DNA from: Allium sativum
Lineage: Eukaryota > Streptophyta > Magnoliopsida > Asparagales > Amaryllidaceae
Direction of reading: 5' to 3'
Assembly: GCA_030737875.1 (NCBI GenBank)
Contig: CM060918.1
Location: 768,918,552-768,982,551, forward strand
DNA length: 64,000 nt
Part shown: positions 10,182 through 23,429 of the stretch, one piece after another
How positions within the stretch are numbered: position 1 is the first letter of the stretch
Layout: every line of letters begins with the position of its first letter
The notes under the pieces: generated by a model
The model's input: the letters and a program-made list of their open reading frames with translations, nothing else
Told to the model about the DNA's origin: nothing
The model's database searches: none
Translations under genes and position numbers: made by a program

Positions 10182-13100
10182 TGTAACGACCCGGATTTTT
10201 GGTCGATTTATTTTAAATATTTAATATCATTTAAATATTAAATTGATAATATTAAAGAATTTTTATATTGAATTATCAATTGGTGATCGATATATGATTT
10301 ATTTCGTATATATATAATTTTCGAAATACGAGAACTGAAAAAAAAAATCAATTTGAATTTAAAATGGATTCAGAGTGATTCAAATGGTTAATATGAATTT
10401 TATTTGAATTTGAACGATAATAATAGAAATTTATTGTTGAGGAATTTATTTGTTTTGAATTTAAATTGATTTAATATGGCTACTTTAAATATACGTTCAA
10501 ATTAAATTGTATAATCTATTTTGTTGAATTCAGAATAGTGAATAACGTTGGGAACATCAGTCATTACAATTAAATAACGGTTCAGAATTTTGAGTAAAGG
10601 ACCATGAGATATTTTTGTAGAATGTATTAATTAAAATCATATCAAAAATAAAATAGGTTTACATCAACCGACCTATTTCTTCTGTAATGTCACCCCTAAT
10701 CAAAACATCGCAGACCTAAGGAGTAAAATCAAGCAGCTCCATTTTTCTCGAGCTGTAGAAAATGCTCCCTACCTTCACCATGAAGTTAAACATCGAATTA
10801 ATGGCCTCTCGTATGAATGTTCCCCAGTTCGCTCCTATAAATCAACCGAGCCTTCGTATAATTTCAGATTCTCAAGTCCGAAACAATTCATCCCCTTTGT
10901 TCTTCCTTTTTCCCAGTTAAACCCAAATCGAGCCGCTGATAAAAAGAAATGTCGATCCTCTTGTATTAAAAACAAGTTTGCCTTTTTCCCAAACTCAATT
11001 CCCACCCTGTTCATTTCTGTCTAATCAAAGTGAAGCTGCTTTTCCCAAAATCAAATCCGCCCTTTTCAACTCATTGAAAATCAAAATAAATTCAGAATGA
11101 AATCGAAATCGAGAGGCTCGAATAGCAGGGTTTTGCCTTATCGAATCAAGGTGAAGGATCAATTGTGAGTCATGGATGGTGCGATGTCACACTACTGCAA
11201 CGATAAGGCAAACCAAAGACCCGTTCGAATCACTGAGGCAGTCGCGATTTGTTTTTTTGTGTTCGAACTGCTGGTGCACCCTGTACAGTGTTGAGTCGAA
11301 GTCGTGGTTTCCAGGGTTGCTCTTCCACGTCGTAATGGTGATTAATAGATGGAGCATGGAAATGGGAGGCGAACAATGTTCTAGTGGTTCGAATCCGTGA
11401 GTGCGAGAGGAAAGGAGGATGGTCTATATATTTACTTGAGGCAGGTGATGATTGTGTAGGCAAGAGTAAAAAGGAAGGTTGGTTTTTTTAAGAGAGGCAG
11501 TTTTGTTTAGTTTGGTTTGGGGTTCTAGTTCTTGGGATGGGAGTCTCTGTTCGGCAGTGATGTATTGAGGAAGAAGAAAGAATTTAACAGGATTAAGGTA
11601 TTTTTCTTTTTTTAGATTTAGTTTTTATTTATTTGAAAAATAAATATGGCAGTTAGGAATTTATTATGAGGGATTAGTTATATAAAGAGCAAATAAATTT
11701 ATATAATTAGTTTATAGAAAATAAATTAGTTAGTTTTTATTCCTTTATTTTTACCATATTAGTTTGATTCAGATTTCAAACTCAAGATAAATAAAAGAAG
11801 TTGGATATTTAATTAAAACAATTTGATGATTTAATTAAATGAGAAAATGGATATATATATAAGACATTTATTTGTGCGTTAATTGAAATGTTGATCGTTA
11901 AATAAATATTCATAGGAGCACGATAAAACTCATTCGAGGCGATTCGAAGCCGAAAGATTTGAATTTCCACGAGACATTCAGCAAAGGAAATCACGGTGAG
12001 TAAATCTCACTCACCCTTTATTTATAATTATTTTTACTTCGTAAAAATAATTGTTGTTGCTTGTTTGGATTTTTCTGCTTGTTTTATATATATTAGTTAT
12101 TTAGGCTATATATATATTGGGTTGATTGATTGGTTGGATTCCCGCAGTCTCATTAGCGGATGCCCGCAGTTTCATAGCGGATGATTACCCTATACGCCCC
12201 ACGCTATGATTAGTGGATGACCTTCTATACCGCGATATTCTGCCACGAAGCAGAATGGGTATTATTTATGTGCTAACATCTGTGGATGCAGGAAACAGGT
12301 TGGAGGGATCCAACTGGATTCCTCAAAAATATATTATCTGTTTGTTGTTTGCTGATTTCATATATTCATATATGATGTGTTAAAAATAAAATGATTGAAA
12401 ATTGGGTGATTTGATTGTTTCAAATATCACTGGGCTAAGTATTAATTTATTTAAAATATCATGGAAGGATATTTGAGATTTAAAAGGGAAAATTCTATTT
12501 TTAAATAGAATTTGAATTTTTAATGGAATAAAAATATAAACTTGTTTTTGAAAAATAAAACAAGTAGTTTCTTTATAAACGAAGTTTATAAATGGTTCTT
12601 TTATAACGAAGTTTATAAATGGTTCTTTTATAACGAAGTTATAAAAGAAGTGAAAAGAATTATCATTTGATAATTCAGAAATAGAAATACAAGTGTGAAA
12701 TTGGAATTTGAAATGAAATTTCAAAATAGGATGTGAAATGAAATTTTTAAATATATAACTCAAATGAATTTTGAGTATAACATTTGAATAGTAGAAAAGG
12801 AGTTTAAATATTTGAATTTTAAATAAAAGAAAAAGGAGATTGAATATTAGAAATTCAAATAGAAGTTCAAATAGAATTTGAATAGACGAAATTAGAATGA
12901 AAAATAGAATTTGAATTCAAAGGGATAAAAATAGAATTTGAATTCGAAGGAATTCAAATAAAGAAAATTCAAATAGAGACTTTGATATAAAATTTGAATA
13001 AAGGAATTCAAATAGAGATTTGAATGTAGAATTTCAAAATAGAATTTGAAGTAAACTTTGGAAATAGGATTTTCAAAGTAGAATTGGAAATAGAATTTCA

Positions 13101-16100
13101 AAATAGGATTTCAAAATGGGGAATCCAAATGATTTTGAAATGGAATTTGAATTCAAGGGAATTCAAATGGATTTGAGTGAAGAAATTCAAATGGGATTTA
13201 AATAATGGGTTTTAAATAAAGAGGATTCAAATATAAGAATTCAAATAGTATTAGAATGGAGTTTTGGATATTTGAATTTAAAATAGAAATTCAAAATGGA
13301 GTTTGATTATTTAAATTCAAGTATGAAATTTCAAATATAACAATTTAAAAGGGAGTTGATTATTGAAATTAATCTAGTATTTGAATTCAAGGAGATTAAA
13401 ATGTGATATTTGAAATCAAGGAAATAAAATATGGTATGTGAATTCAAGAGAATTAAGTTTGAATATTAGAATTCAAATGGTGTTAAAAATGAATTTGAAT
13501 ATTAGAATTCAAATGGAGATGGCAAATGAAATTTGAATATAGGAGATTCAAATTGAATTCAAATAGAATTTAAACTATGGGATTTGAATATTGAATTCAA
13601 ATGGAATTGAAACTATGGATTTGAATATATTAAAATATATCAGAATGGAGTTGGATTCATTTTAACGAAAGTTTAAAAGTTTATATATATAAATATAAAT
13701 AAAACGAACTCGCCGCAATGCTGCAGTTCGTAAATTGGCGATTCGAACTTCAATTGAATATACAGAACTCCATTGAAGTCGAAATTCTTTGAAACAAGAA
13801 ACGTCAGGACCGATTTGATAACAGCTTTCTAATGAAGGAGAAAAATCTGGATTTCATCGAATAGATTTTGAGTTATGTCAAAATCAAATTTTCAGAAAAA
13901 CAGCGCCAGAAACCATTTGAAAACCATAATGGTTTATTTTAAATATATAAAGGGATTTTAAGCAAATAAAATCTGAATTTCCATTAGGAAAATCCCAGAT
14001 TTGAGTGGTAGAATAAATACGGACTCAAGCGGTGTGAATGAAATGATTTTTGGGTATAAAAATCAGATTTTGTTAAATAAGATTTTCTAGTTTTGAAGAA
14101 AAATTTAGTTAAAGGAAATGGTGAAATCGAATTTGGACTTTGGGTAGTAAAAAGGGATTTGTAAATATATATTCAAAATCGAATGTGGAACCCAAGTTAG
14201 AAATGAAACTCGACGTGATTTTAAGCGAATAAAAATATATTTGAATATGACATGTTCAAATAAAACAGTGAAATAGACCAAAGAGCTAATTAACGAATGA
14301 ATGAGCGATTTGAGTTGAAATGACCCGATTGGGTTGGAATAAAATGGAAATGGACGTTTATAGGTTAAGCAGGTTTGGAATGAAGTGTATGAAGATTAAA
14401 ATTTGCGTGCTCGACAATAAGGTACGTGTTTAATTCATATATGAGATTTTATGCGCCGTATCGGCAAGCCGCTTGGCTTTTTCTTTTTCTTTTTGAAATG
14501 AGAAGGTACCGGGAAGCTATTTGAAATTTCCCGATGCTCCCGATACAGGGGAGGTTATGGCGAAATTTTCCGAAAATTTAAGGAGTTAGAATATTTTTAA
14601 GATATTTTGATAGTTAGAAATCATTGTATCAACGTATAGAATTCGATAGATAAGTGAATATAAAAATCGAATATTGTAAACAAAAAGGGAAATCTATAAA
14701 TTAGAAATAGAAAGCGAACTTTATACATGTTTTAAAAATGAACAATTGGATTGTATAATGGTGTTTATTCGAGGTAAGTGGTTTTGCCGTTTTGAAGTTG
14801 AGGATGTTTTCAGTTAAGGTCTGAAAGGTAATTTTACCCCAACTTGATTGATTTCATTTTTAATGGATAAATAGCAAGATCCAGTCTCGAAGAGAAGTGT
14901 TTGAAAAAGAGTTAGTTGAATAAAATATTCTGGGTTGTTGTAACGATGTTTTACACAACATTCGTTTTAAACCCAAGTGATGGAATTTTGGAAATATAAC
15001 AAATAAATATTTCCTGAGTATAATTAAAATAGTCGGGATAGAGATAAGTGATTGGAATTGTTTCCAATTGCAAATAGAGCTATTTTCTAATATGTAGAAA
15101 ATAAAAGAAGTTGATATTGGGAAATGCTTTCCAAATAGTGTAAAGGGCCAATATGGTTATTGAAAATATTTGGTTAACAAATATTGATAAGAAAATGGAG
15201 AAGTGATTTAATTAATGAATATTAATTAAAGAGCCCAGCGATTTGTTTGATATGTTGCATGAACACTTGTTTTTATTCGATAGTTAAATCACAGACTATC
15301 GAAGTTTTGACCATCGTTGTCAATATGGAGAGACCGGTTGGATTATTATCCGAAGAACCACTCCGTATCGGCATAAGCGTTGCGAACCAAGTATGCTGAA
15401 TATATTGAAGACGGAGTAAAGTGCAAGGACTCTTTCTATTAAATAGAAATAGTGCCTTCGGTTTCGTTCAAATCCCAGAACGAACGTAAATGGACGAATG
15501 TCTGACAAAGTATTTCCAATGATCAAATGGGTTGGTCTGTATGAATATATATGGTTGCAACGGATTTATTCTCTTAGCATAACATCCAGAATATTTGTGC
15601 AAACTCAACTAGTGATTAACGGGTCTGACGATGTGGCATTCAAAGTGATTGTGCTATCAATGAATGGTAAGTATTCGTAGCCTCAGGCCTCAACAACCGG
15701 GAAAGGACAAAAATCGGGCAGGCAGCATGGCTATGTGGGTCGCACCCATTAGGATGTATAATCACCTATCTAGAGGTTCATTTAATTTCTTATTCTATTC
15801 GATGCTGTCCCAGTCGAGAGGCGGTTGCTGATCCCAACCGTTGGTGATATACATTCGATACACTCAAGCGAAATGAGTGGTCGGTCATGTGTGGGCCAGG
15901 TTACAAGATGTTCTTGTTGAACCCAGTGTATTCCTCTCTAGAGATACACTAGCGGAAGGTGGTTCCATACCTTGTCATGTTGGAAATACAATCTCCAATA
16001 AGCGCCATGCGGTTTTGATTTTATACTATATATGTGTAGTGTGAGATGCAAGCGTTCTGCTATTTGGTTATTTATTTGATGTAGACATTATTATAATATC

Positions 16101-16724
16101 ATTGGATTTGATATCAAAGTGTTTTGGGTTATAGTAAGGTAAAAACCGTCCGTGTTTATGTGTGGCCTGGTCTTACTATTATCTTTTCTTTCGAAAAGGG
16201 TTTTGAAAGATAAACAAGTGGTTGGAGTTTACTCACACCAGTCCCATGACTGACCCAGAGTTTATTTTGTTTTGTTTTCCCTAAACTCCTGGGTGCCCAA
16301 ATTTGTACGGGCAGTCAAGTAGTCGGGATTTCACAGATTCATTTGGAGGAGCTGGAAGCAGGAGGTTTCCACGGTTAGCTATAGGCTATCATATATTCCG
16401 CTGTGGACCTTGTTTGTATCTGGAAACAGATGTTTATAACTGTTCCAGAAATGACTGTTGTGCTCTGATGATGGTATGTATATAAAGTTACTGATTTGTA
16501 TTTCAAAAGTTATGTTATATAATATATTTTATTCGTTTCGCTGTGAGATTCGTGTTTACTTTGATTATGCTCAGTTGTGTTCTTCTTCTTCTATTCTATT
16601 AGTTCTATCTTTTCTATCTCACCCTCTAATTTCTTCTATTAATGATACGGTATTTTCGATGTCTGAACAGTCGACGCTGGGTTTTGTGTCGATTTTCGGA
16701 GTCGAAAATCCCGTGGTCGTTACA
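10182..16724 (+). repeat. E2 3' LTR
   Basis: Near-identical copy of 2540-9070, with an intact CGTTACA end. Differences include a 27-bp tandem duplication around 12604-12631, one copy fewer of a 6-bp ATTGCA motif near 15066, and single-base changes. Sub-features repeat those of the 5' LTR: TATA 10836-10842, donor 11996, array 12480-13650, HP2 16131-16179, HP3 16253-16294, acceptor candidates near 16314 and 16336. Confidence 0.95.
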
Positions 16725-16729
16725 GATTC
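16725..16729 (+). repeat. E2 target-site duplication, right (GATTC)
   Basis: Second copy of the GATTC at 2535-2539. Confidence 0.95.
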
Positions 16730-18368
16730 TCACATTGATTTTTGCTGATTTTCCAACTGTCTCTGTTTCAGTTCTGGTTGGTTCCATCGCGAAGATCTCG
16801 GAAAGACGAGTCCAACGCAATAAACGGTTCGCAAAACAGACCTCATATGAGAAAGATATTGAATTTTAAAGATTGTATAAATTAAATATTAAATTAATTA
16901 AAATAATATAATATTAAGACCTTCTTCTACATCAATACCATCGGCCGAACCCATTCTCCATTTTCAACCTCCACGTCGCAAGCAACACCAAGCCACCCAC
17001 TGTAGATCAGACATCACCACCTCGACCGCCATAGGCTGCTCCTCCGTCACCCGGAACCCCAGCCAACTCGTGGGTCCCACCTCCCCTGAAATCGAGGTCA
17101 AAGTCAGCGGCTTCCTCACCAGAATTCGCGAAATCCATGAACTAAAACCCGATCTTAACCGTATGGATCTGTAGATCTCTCCAAGAGCTTCGATTTGGTT
17201 CCAAGTTTGTCAATTTTCGTTGAGCGGATCAAAAGCTATTGATGTTCGAAGTTTGGGACATTTTCAGCCATCGAACAGTCCAGAACAGTGGCGACGAGGG
17301 TTTTTTTCCAGATTTTATATATTATTTTATTATTTATTCATCGTAAAGCGTGTTATAAAGGTAAAAATGCGGGCTGTCTCCGAATTGGGCTTGCTTACTG
17401 TCGTTCTTAAGTTTTTGACGCCTTCTGAACGCAATGGAATAGGTCTCGGGGCCCAATTCCGAAATCTGTAGAATATTCATTTAAAATTCCATTAAAAATT
17501 AATTAATTAAATATTTACCGTACCCTTAAATATGCCGTGGCCACATACGACCTCAGAAAATTCCAGAAAAATTATTTTTAGCTTTCTTATGACGATATGG
17601 TTCTAACAAGACTAATTTCGTTGAATTCTGAGACTGTTTGAAAAATGGTTATTTTCAAGTCGATTAAATTCAATTGAAATAGTCAAAACACATTTTCTTT
17701 TACCACGCTCACATATTAATTCGAAAAATTCTGATAATTGAAACCTAGCTATAATTTGACATTCCAGTTCCAACAAAAGTGGTTTCGTCGAAAACGGAGG
17801 TCTTTTGAAAATTGACTATTTTCAAGTGCTATATATTTAATATTAGAAATACATTTTTAAACAAATAAATTCCGAAACTCAAAATATATAAGTATTTATA
17901 CTTTCTAAATGCAGAAACATTATTCCAGACTCAATGGAAGTGGTTTCGAGTCCAATTTCCTTCATATGTGAAAAGTAGCCCTTCGGGCCATATATATTAT
18001 ATATATAAATTCTACAGCGACCTTTATAAATATTGAATTGGCCATAACTTTTGATTTTTGAAACGAAATTTCAATTTTTCAGATTCGTTAAAAAGATATG
18101 ATTAAACAGATTTAAATATTTCTAGTTTCACTCAATTCTGATTTATTTTGAATCCTATACATTCAGTTAAAGTTCAAAATCAAATTTTAAAACTACCGCG
18201 CCATTTCTAACTCCATTTATATTTAAATCAAATTTATTCGTTTTAACTTCGATTAAGATAAATTCTAGCCATTATTATTTATATATAAATTATATTATAT
18301 CCTCAAAATTCAATAAAATTTTCTAAAATAATATTTTTAAATTGGTTCAGAATTTGCGGGTTGTTACA
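16730..18368 (-). repeat. E1 3' LTR, proximal part (promoter and leader)
   Basis: Matches 28072-29446 plus 38522-38791. On the minus strand: LTR start (18368), AT-rich upstream region, possible TATA (17312-17322, ATATATAAAAT), a GC-richer leader (17290-16930), and donor-like AAT|GTGAGAATC (GT at 16733-16732). A small ORF in the leader has no start codon in the other LTR, so no protein is called. Confidence 0.8.
17312..17322 (-). promoter_or_regulatory. Possible TATA box of E1 3' LTR
   Basis: ATATATAAAAT on the minus strand just before the GC-richer leader. In the 5' LTR the same place is altered (28650-28662), weakening the box. Confidence 0.35.
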
Positions 18369-18390
18369 ATCTCCCCCACTTAAAATCTTT
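18369..18390 (-). other. E1 polypurine tract and chromovirus-like 3' edge
   Basis: Minus strand GATTTTAAGTGGGGGAGA ends at the 3' LTR and is preceded by TTTTCGAGGACGAAAA (18391-18406), the block also found in E2, E5 and, altered, E7. Confidence 0.85.
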
Positions 18391-18791
18391 TCGTCCTCGA
18401 AAAGGAAATGAAGCTAAAGTTGTTTATTTAACTAATTTAATTTTCATTCTTTAATTGTTTAATAATTTTATTAGTTGAACTCATATTCACACAACACAAT
18501 CATCAATCAATTAGTTGATTAAATTTTCAAAAATATATAACTTTTATATATTCAAAATCATATTTTCAAAAATCGAATTGTATATATAATAACAAGTACG
18601 TTAATTATAAATTTTCCACTCTGACTAATTCTAGGGCATTGCTAACCCCATCTCTAATGAGTATTCTCATTCTAGGATACTGCTGATCCTATCTCTAATG
18701 AGTATTCTTATTGGATATTACTAATCCAACCTCTGATGAGTCTTTAGTTTTGTTCTAATGAGTTGTACCCCAAAATTTTGAGCTATCCAGA
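18391..18791 (-). other. E1 internal region, only about 0.4 kb
   Basis: No coding potential. The part next to the primer site has three repeats of a 'TAATGAGTATTCT' block with 'ATCTCTAATGAG' cores (18640-18770), like the leaders of the other LARDs. HP1 is absent. Confidence 0.85.
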
Positions 18792-18803
18792 GCTCTGATA
18801 CCA
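18792..18803 (-). other. E1 primer-binding site
   Basis: Minus strand TGGTATCAGAGC, 2 bp after the 5' LTR end (18806). Perfect match to the initiator tRNA-Met type site. Confidence 0.92.
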
Positions 18804-19144
18804 CGTGTAACGATACGGATTTTTGCCCGAACCCAATCGATCGCAAGATCAATCAAGCCCGTTCAAATTCCGCATACGTTAACTTTGGGCATACAACACA
18901 TTAGAACAACAACACAGACTTTTATAACATCAATAATAAATGTTACATCAGAGTACAGAATATCAGAGTACATCAATAAATAATACAGCGGAAGATACAT
19001 TTACAATAAATTAAATATAGTGCAGCGGAACTAATCTCAGCGGAAGGCCATCAATATTCTGGACACAGCTTCAGGCTTCAGTCCAGGATCCTGCTTAACT
19101 ATATCTGCAAAAAAGCTACTTGACTGCCCGTGTAGAAATAGGGC

Positions 19145-19177
19145 ACCCGAGTTTGCAAAGTGAAACAAACTACAGGT
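19145..19177 (-). other. Stem-loop HP3 in E1 5' LTR
   Basis: ACCCGAGTTTG (19145-19155) faces CAAACTACAGGT (19166-19177): a 6-bp AGTTTG/CAAACT stem with weaker outer pairs, about 20 nt before CGGGCAG on the minus strand. Confidence 0.5.
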
Positions 19178-19337
19178 CAGTCGTGGGACTGGTATGAGAA
19201 ATCTATACTTAACTTATCTAATAAGTAGGCTAATCACAGGACCAAGCCGCTAACGTGGAACGGGTTTACACCATTGGATTGCCAGTGCATAAATAAAGTA
19301 AATCGTCAAATAATGTAATGCTTTTTAGAAAAATGAA

Positions 19338-19409
19338 ACCATTATAAGACCCAGGTCCCATCACACAATGCAACGCAAACCGGAGGATAGGGTTTTACCT
19401 TATAATGGT
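19338..19409 (-). other. Stem-loop HP2 in E1 5' LTR
   Basis: ACCATTATAAG (19338-19348) and CTTATAATGGT (19399-19409) form a perfect 11-bp inverted repeat around a 50-nt loop. The loop (CCCATCACACAATGCAACGC and GATAGGGTTTTAC) is nearly identical in E3 and E4. Confidence 0.75.
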
Positions 19410-21629
19410 CAAAAGATGCTTGATACGTAAAAATGATATTATTAGTGTGTATATATATATTTAAAACATTTCAAATATAATATCAATCCTAGACGGCATA
19501 ACTACCATCTACTATGTCGCCATACTAGTTATACAATCAAAACCGCAAGGGGCGTATCGGAAATTTGGGTTTCCATCATGAGTCAAGGCTAGGGAGGAGC
19601 TCCTGACCGATTTGAGACACTCTAGTAATGTCTCAGGATTCGGACGCTGGCGAACCCTTAGATCCTGCAGGGCCGGTCCACAAATACTTTAGTGGATTAG
19701 CTATGCCTGAACACACGCTCTCTGATCCTATTGGACCTACAAATCGGCCGTGGGCGACCGATAAGAATAAACAGAGGCCTCGCAAAAATTCCATCAACCA
19801 CATAAGCAAATGTCAGCCAGTTTAAGCACTGACACCACTTCTAGCTAGAAAGAAATGTGTGCACTCCATGCGTTCCCTTCTCCCGTTTTATACTCAACCG
19901 GTGTGTGAGGCTCGCGAAGTCACGATATACACAAAGTTATGCCTAAATTGACTGTGCTTTGGTCATCAACCACAAGGCCTACTTTTCAACAAAGCCTTGA
20001 TCATTTGCATCTTAGCATACCACATTGTCAGACCCTACCATATCATTGATCATCTACCAATATATATATAACCTCTAAGCTCATACGTCTTAGAGAACGG
20101 TGATAAGTAAAGAATAAATTCTTCACCACCAACCAGAAATATATAATTAGTAGTGTTCAACTAATACAGCAGGAAGGAATACAATGTCAGACACACAATC
20201 CATTTACAAGTCCGCTCTGGGTCTGAGCGAAACAATCGTGTTCGTCAATCTCCAAATGTGTTTGGACGATCATTACTAAATACCTTGCCATGGAAGGCCA
20301 ATCCCAATTCAAGATACCAGTCATCATCATTCCAACGATGTGAAAACCTTCGGTCTTCAATCACCGTCTTCATCTTCGACTCTTGATCATCGTGATGATT
20401 ATTCAGAATGGGTTAAACCCGGTCTTTCTGAATAACTCGCGTATTTTTTGATTAAAAAGCAAATATTGGAAAATCACACATTACGCCACATTCCAACTCA
20501 GAATATTCTTTTAATAAGATATTCGTGTTAAAAGATTCTCATTAATTTTATCCAAGGTAAACTCTGAAAATAAAATCTTAAATCTTTCTTAAAAGATTTA
20601 TTAAAACTCCAGTTTTGATTTGATATCAAAAATCATTATTACAAGATCATTTATTTTAAGGAATAAATCTTGTCTTAAACAGGTTAAAGAACTAGTGTCC
20701 TTTAAAACACAGTTCACGATAAACCCCACAAATCAATTTCCAAAATATGGAATTCCACAGAAATCAAATCAATACATAATCGATATAAATTTCTGTATCG
20801 GACTAATAATATAAATGGAATAACGGCAAGGCCTCTTAAATTCCATCTATAATATTAGTCTTCTTTTACAGAAGCCCATTTCGATTATTACCAATCGAAT
20901 TTCTACTTAATTCCAATTTAATATATTAAATTGGAAAACTTGATTTTTAGAAAATGCCATTTTTTTAAATCTATAAAATAGATTTATGAATTCCAAATAA
21001 TAATTTCAATGTAAATTGGATTAAAGGACAAATGTCGTTTAAAACATCGTCCACGATAAATCCACTTCACATCTCAAATTATTTATGATTGCAAATTCTA
21101 ATAATCTTAAAAAAAAATTAAAAATATTCTTTATATAAAAGATTCTAAATGGGAAGTTTTCTTTATATTACAAATTTTTATCTTTTAAAAATATTCTTTG
21201 TTTTAACATATACTAGATTAACAATATTTTTTATGAAAATATATACTTTATATAAAAAGGATTTCTAATGTAAAAATATTCTTATATAAAAGAACACCTG
21301 AATCGAAATGCGATTCAATCATTTACCATATAATTTGGATTATATGGATTTCACACACATCATATATATGATAATAACAGTATAATCATCAAATCTTCCA
21401 TCTACATCCAAAGTGTAATTTCCACTGTGTAAGCGTTAAAATTAAATAATAACGCTCATCGCAGCCCGTCGATCCAACGATCAACATACAACTGAATATT
21501 GGGATTAGTGTATGCAAATTTTCATCCCAGCACCCGTGTGGGGTTTCAACCAACAACCAAATAATAAACTAATTTGTGCACTTGGGCGATGTGTGAAAAT
21601 TATCGTCCCAATCACATAAACACGTCGGG

Positions 21630-21634
21630 TAACT
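21630..21634 (+). repeat. E8 target-site duplication, left (TAACT)
   Basis: Matches TAACT at 24815-24819 on the other side of E8. Confidence 0.9.
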
Positions 21635-22884
21635 TGTAACACCCCACGCCCGCTATGGTCACTCTTTAAGGGAATGCTATAACATCGGTGGAGTATTTTA
21701 GTGAATATAGAACAGAAAAATTACAACAAGACAGATATAAATAGTACTTGAAATTTAAAACATCATCTCATAACAGCGGAAGTAAACATGTCTGGTTACA
21801 TCATAAAACCATAATAAAAGTCAAGTACAATATCCATCAAAATAAAGAAGTACATAATCCCACTCTCTCATACAATAGCCAGGACAAAAGAAAAGATAAC
21901 TGGGTAACTGGAGCTTTACATCTATCCAAGCTCCTAAAGACTGGAACAGCAATCCGATCAAGCTCCACTACTGCTAGGATCCACCGTAGGACCTGAGGGT
22001 TGGGAAAAAGATAAAAACAACGGGGTCAGACATAAGTCTGAGCGAGTCCTATAACTTTAACAATACAATCATTAAAGTAACCAGAGAAGACATAAACTTG
22101 ACCTACGGTAATGTCTGGGGATGAATGGCTACACTAAGCAGCTTGGTAGACTTAGGATAGACTAAGATAACTGTAAAGACGCATCTACCCACCCAAGGAT
22201 AATTACTAACTGCACCACACAAGTCATTCCTTCTTAAAGGTTGATCCCACCCAAGGACTTAGAAAATTTACCCAGTAGTTTCGCGTACCTCTAGCTCACT
22301 ACATAGGTGCCGTCTGCCCCTATCTCCACTAGGTGTACCCACTACTCCCAAGTGATCGGCTCCTTACCGTAGATACCCGTGCTGGTCCCACAATGGGGTG
22401 TATCATTCCCCCAAGGTGGCCACCTGATAATATCAACGGTGCACGGCTTTATATCTACACGATGCAACAACGACCTACCAACCAGCCCGGGTCCACACAC
22501 GCATATGAAACCCGTTGATCCTGCGTTGCCACCGCTAACCCGTTTTGGCCTCTTATAGTCAAGCCCAATATGCGTGTCCCGTCGCCCGACTAGAGTCGAG
22601 CCCACAAAGATACGTTTGGGATATTGGTTGAAATGGGCCCCCACAAGCTACCCACCTAAGCTTGTCACTTATCTAGTGTATCCCACTTAACCCTTTAATC
22701 ATGTTTAATTACATGTTTCCACTTGGTTAAGTATTCTAATCGTATTTTCTATTGCCACCCAAGGCAACCCACTAGATTTCCACATGCCACCCAAGGCACC
22801 CACTTAACCCCTCATGTCCCTCTACATGCTAATATGGTTAAGTGTTTCTTAATTAATTAATTAAGATCATGACCTCATAAAGAC

Positions 22885-23105
22885 CCCTCACATTAGACCA
22901 TCTTTTATGACTGCTGGATATGCCGGTTGGTTCCGGGCAGACTTCTGTCATAAAAAGGGTTTAACCTCATGTCTTTACTTTAATCACGTATTTAATTTAT
23001 GACTAAGACCTCTCACATTGGGCCAATCATTTGTAGCCGCTGGATGGCCGGTCGGTTCCGAGCAGACTTCCGCTACAAAAGGGTCCAACCTCGTGTCTTA
23101 GTTGA
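22885..23105 (-). repeat. E8 internal duplication of about 115 bp
   Basis: Two diverged copies of a block marked by CCTCACATT, GCCGGTTGGTTCCG (second copy GCCGGTCGGTTCCG), GCAGACTTC and CTCATGTCTT. A shorter duplication (TAGACCTAACTCAATAGGTA, twice) follows at 23174-23238. Confidence 0.75.
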
Positions 23106-23429
23106 TTAATTACACCTAATTAATCACCCCCATATTAATTATCCCTAATTAATATCAAGTTTTTCATAACATGGGTAGACCTAACTCAATAGGTAAATTC
23201 CCATGGGGTAGACCTAACTCAATAGGTAAATTCCCACTTATGTTAATTTATTTTTATGGTATGCTTAATCATACCCAATCATACTTTTATTAACATATTT
23301 ATTAACCCCATCGTTCCCCACGTAAATCGTTCTCATTTCATGACATATAAAAGGGAAGATCCATCACAAATATCATGGGTTTAACCAAATCTTAGCATAT
23401 AACTTTGTCATGGGTTAGGAGGATGTCAA

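Larger units (their letters stand above)
2540..16724 (+). mobile_element. E2: complete LARD with 6.5-kb LTRs and a 1.1-kb non-coding internal region
   Basis: Two direct LTRs (2540-9070, 10182-16724), primer site, internal region, polypurine tract and a perfect TSD define a full element. The LTRs are nearly identical (about 3 differences in the first 420 bp), so it is the youngest dated insertion here. The internal region holds no gag or pol. LTR ends form a 10-bp inverted repeat (TGTAACGACC / GGTCGTTACA). It interrupts the 3' LTR of E1. Confidence 0.95.

Noticed and set aside
11176..11400. 74-codon ORF in the E2 3' LTR leader
   Set aside because: A T-run length difference shifts the frame in the 5' LTR copy, so it is not maintained.
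16870..17300. Captured host exon in the E1 leader (MDFANSGEEAADF-type ORF, minus strand)
   Set aside because: The start codon is lost in the other E1 LTR, the frame ends differ, and no family is recognised.
22333..22644. Overlapping ORFs on both strands in E8
   Set aside because: No recognisable domain; they lie inside a predicted LTR intron.
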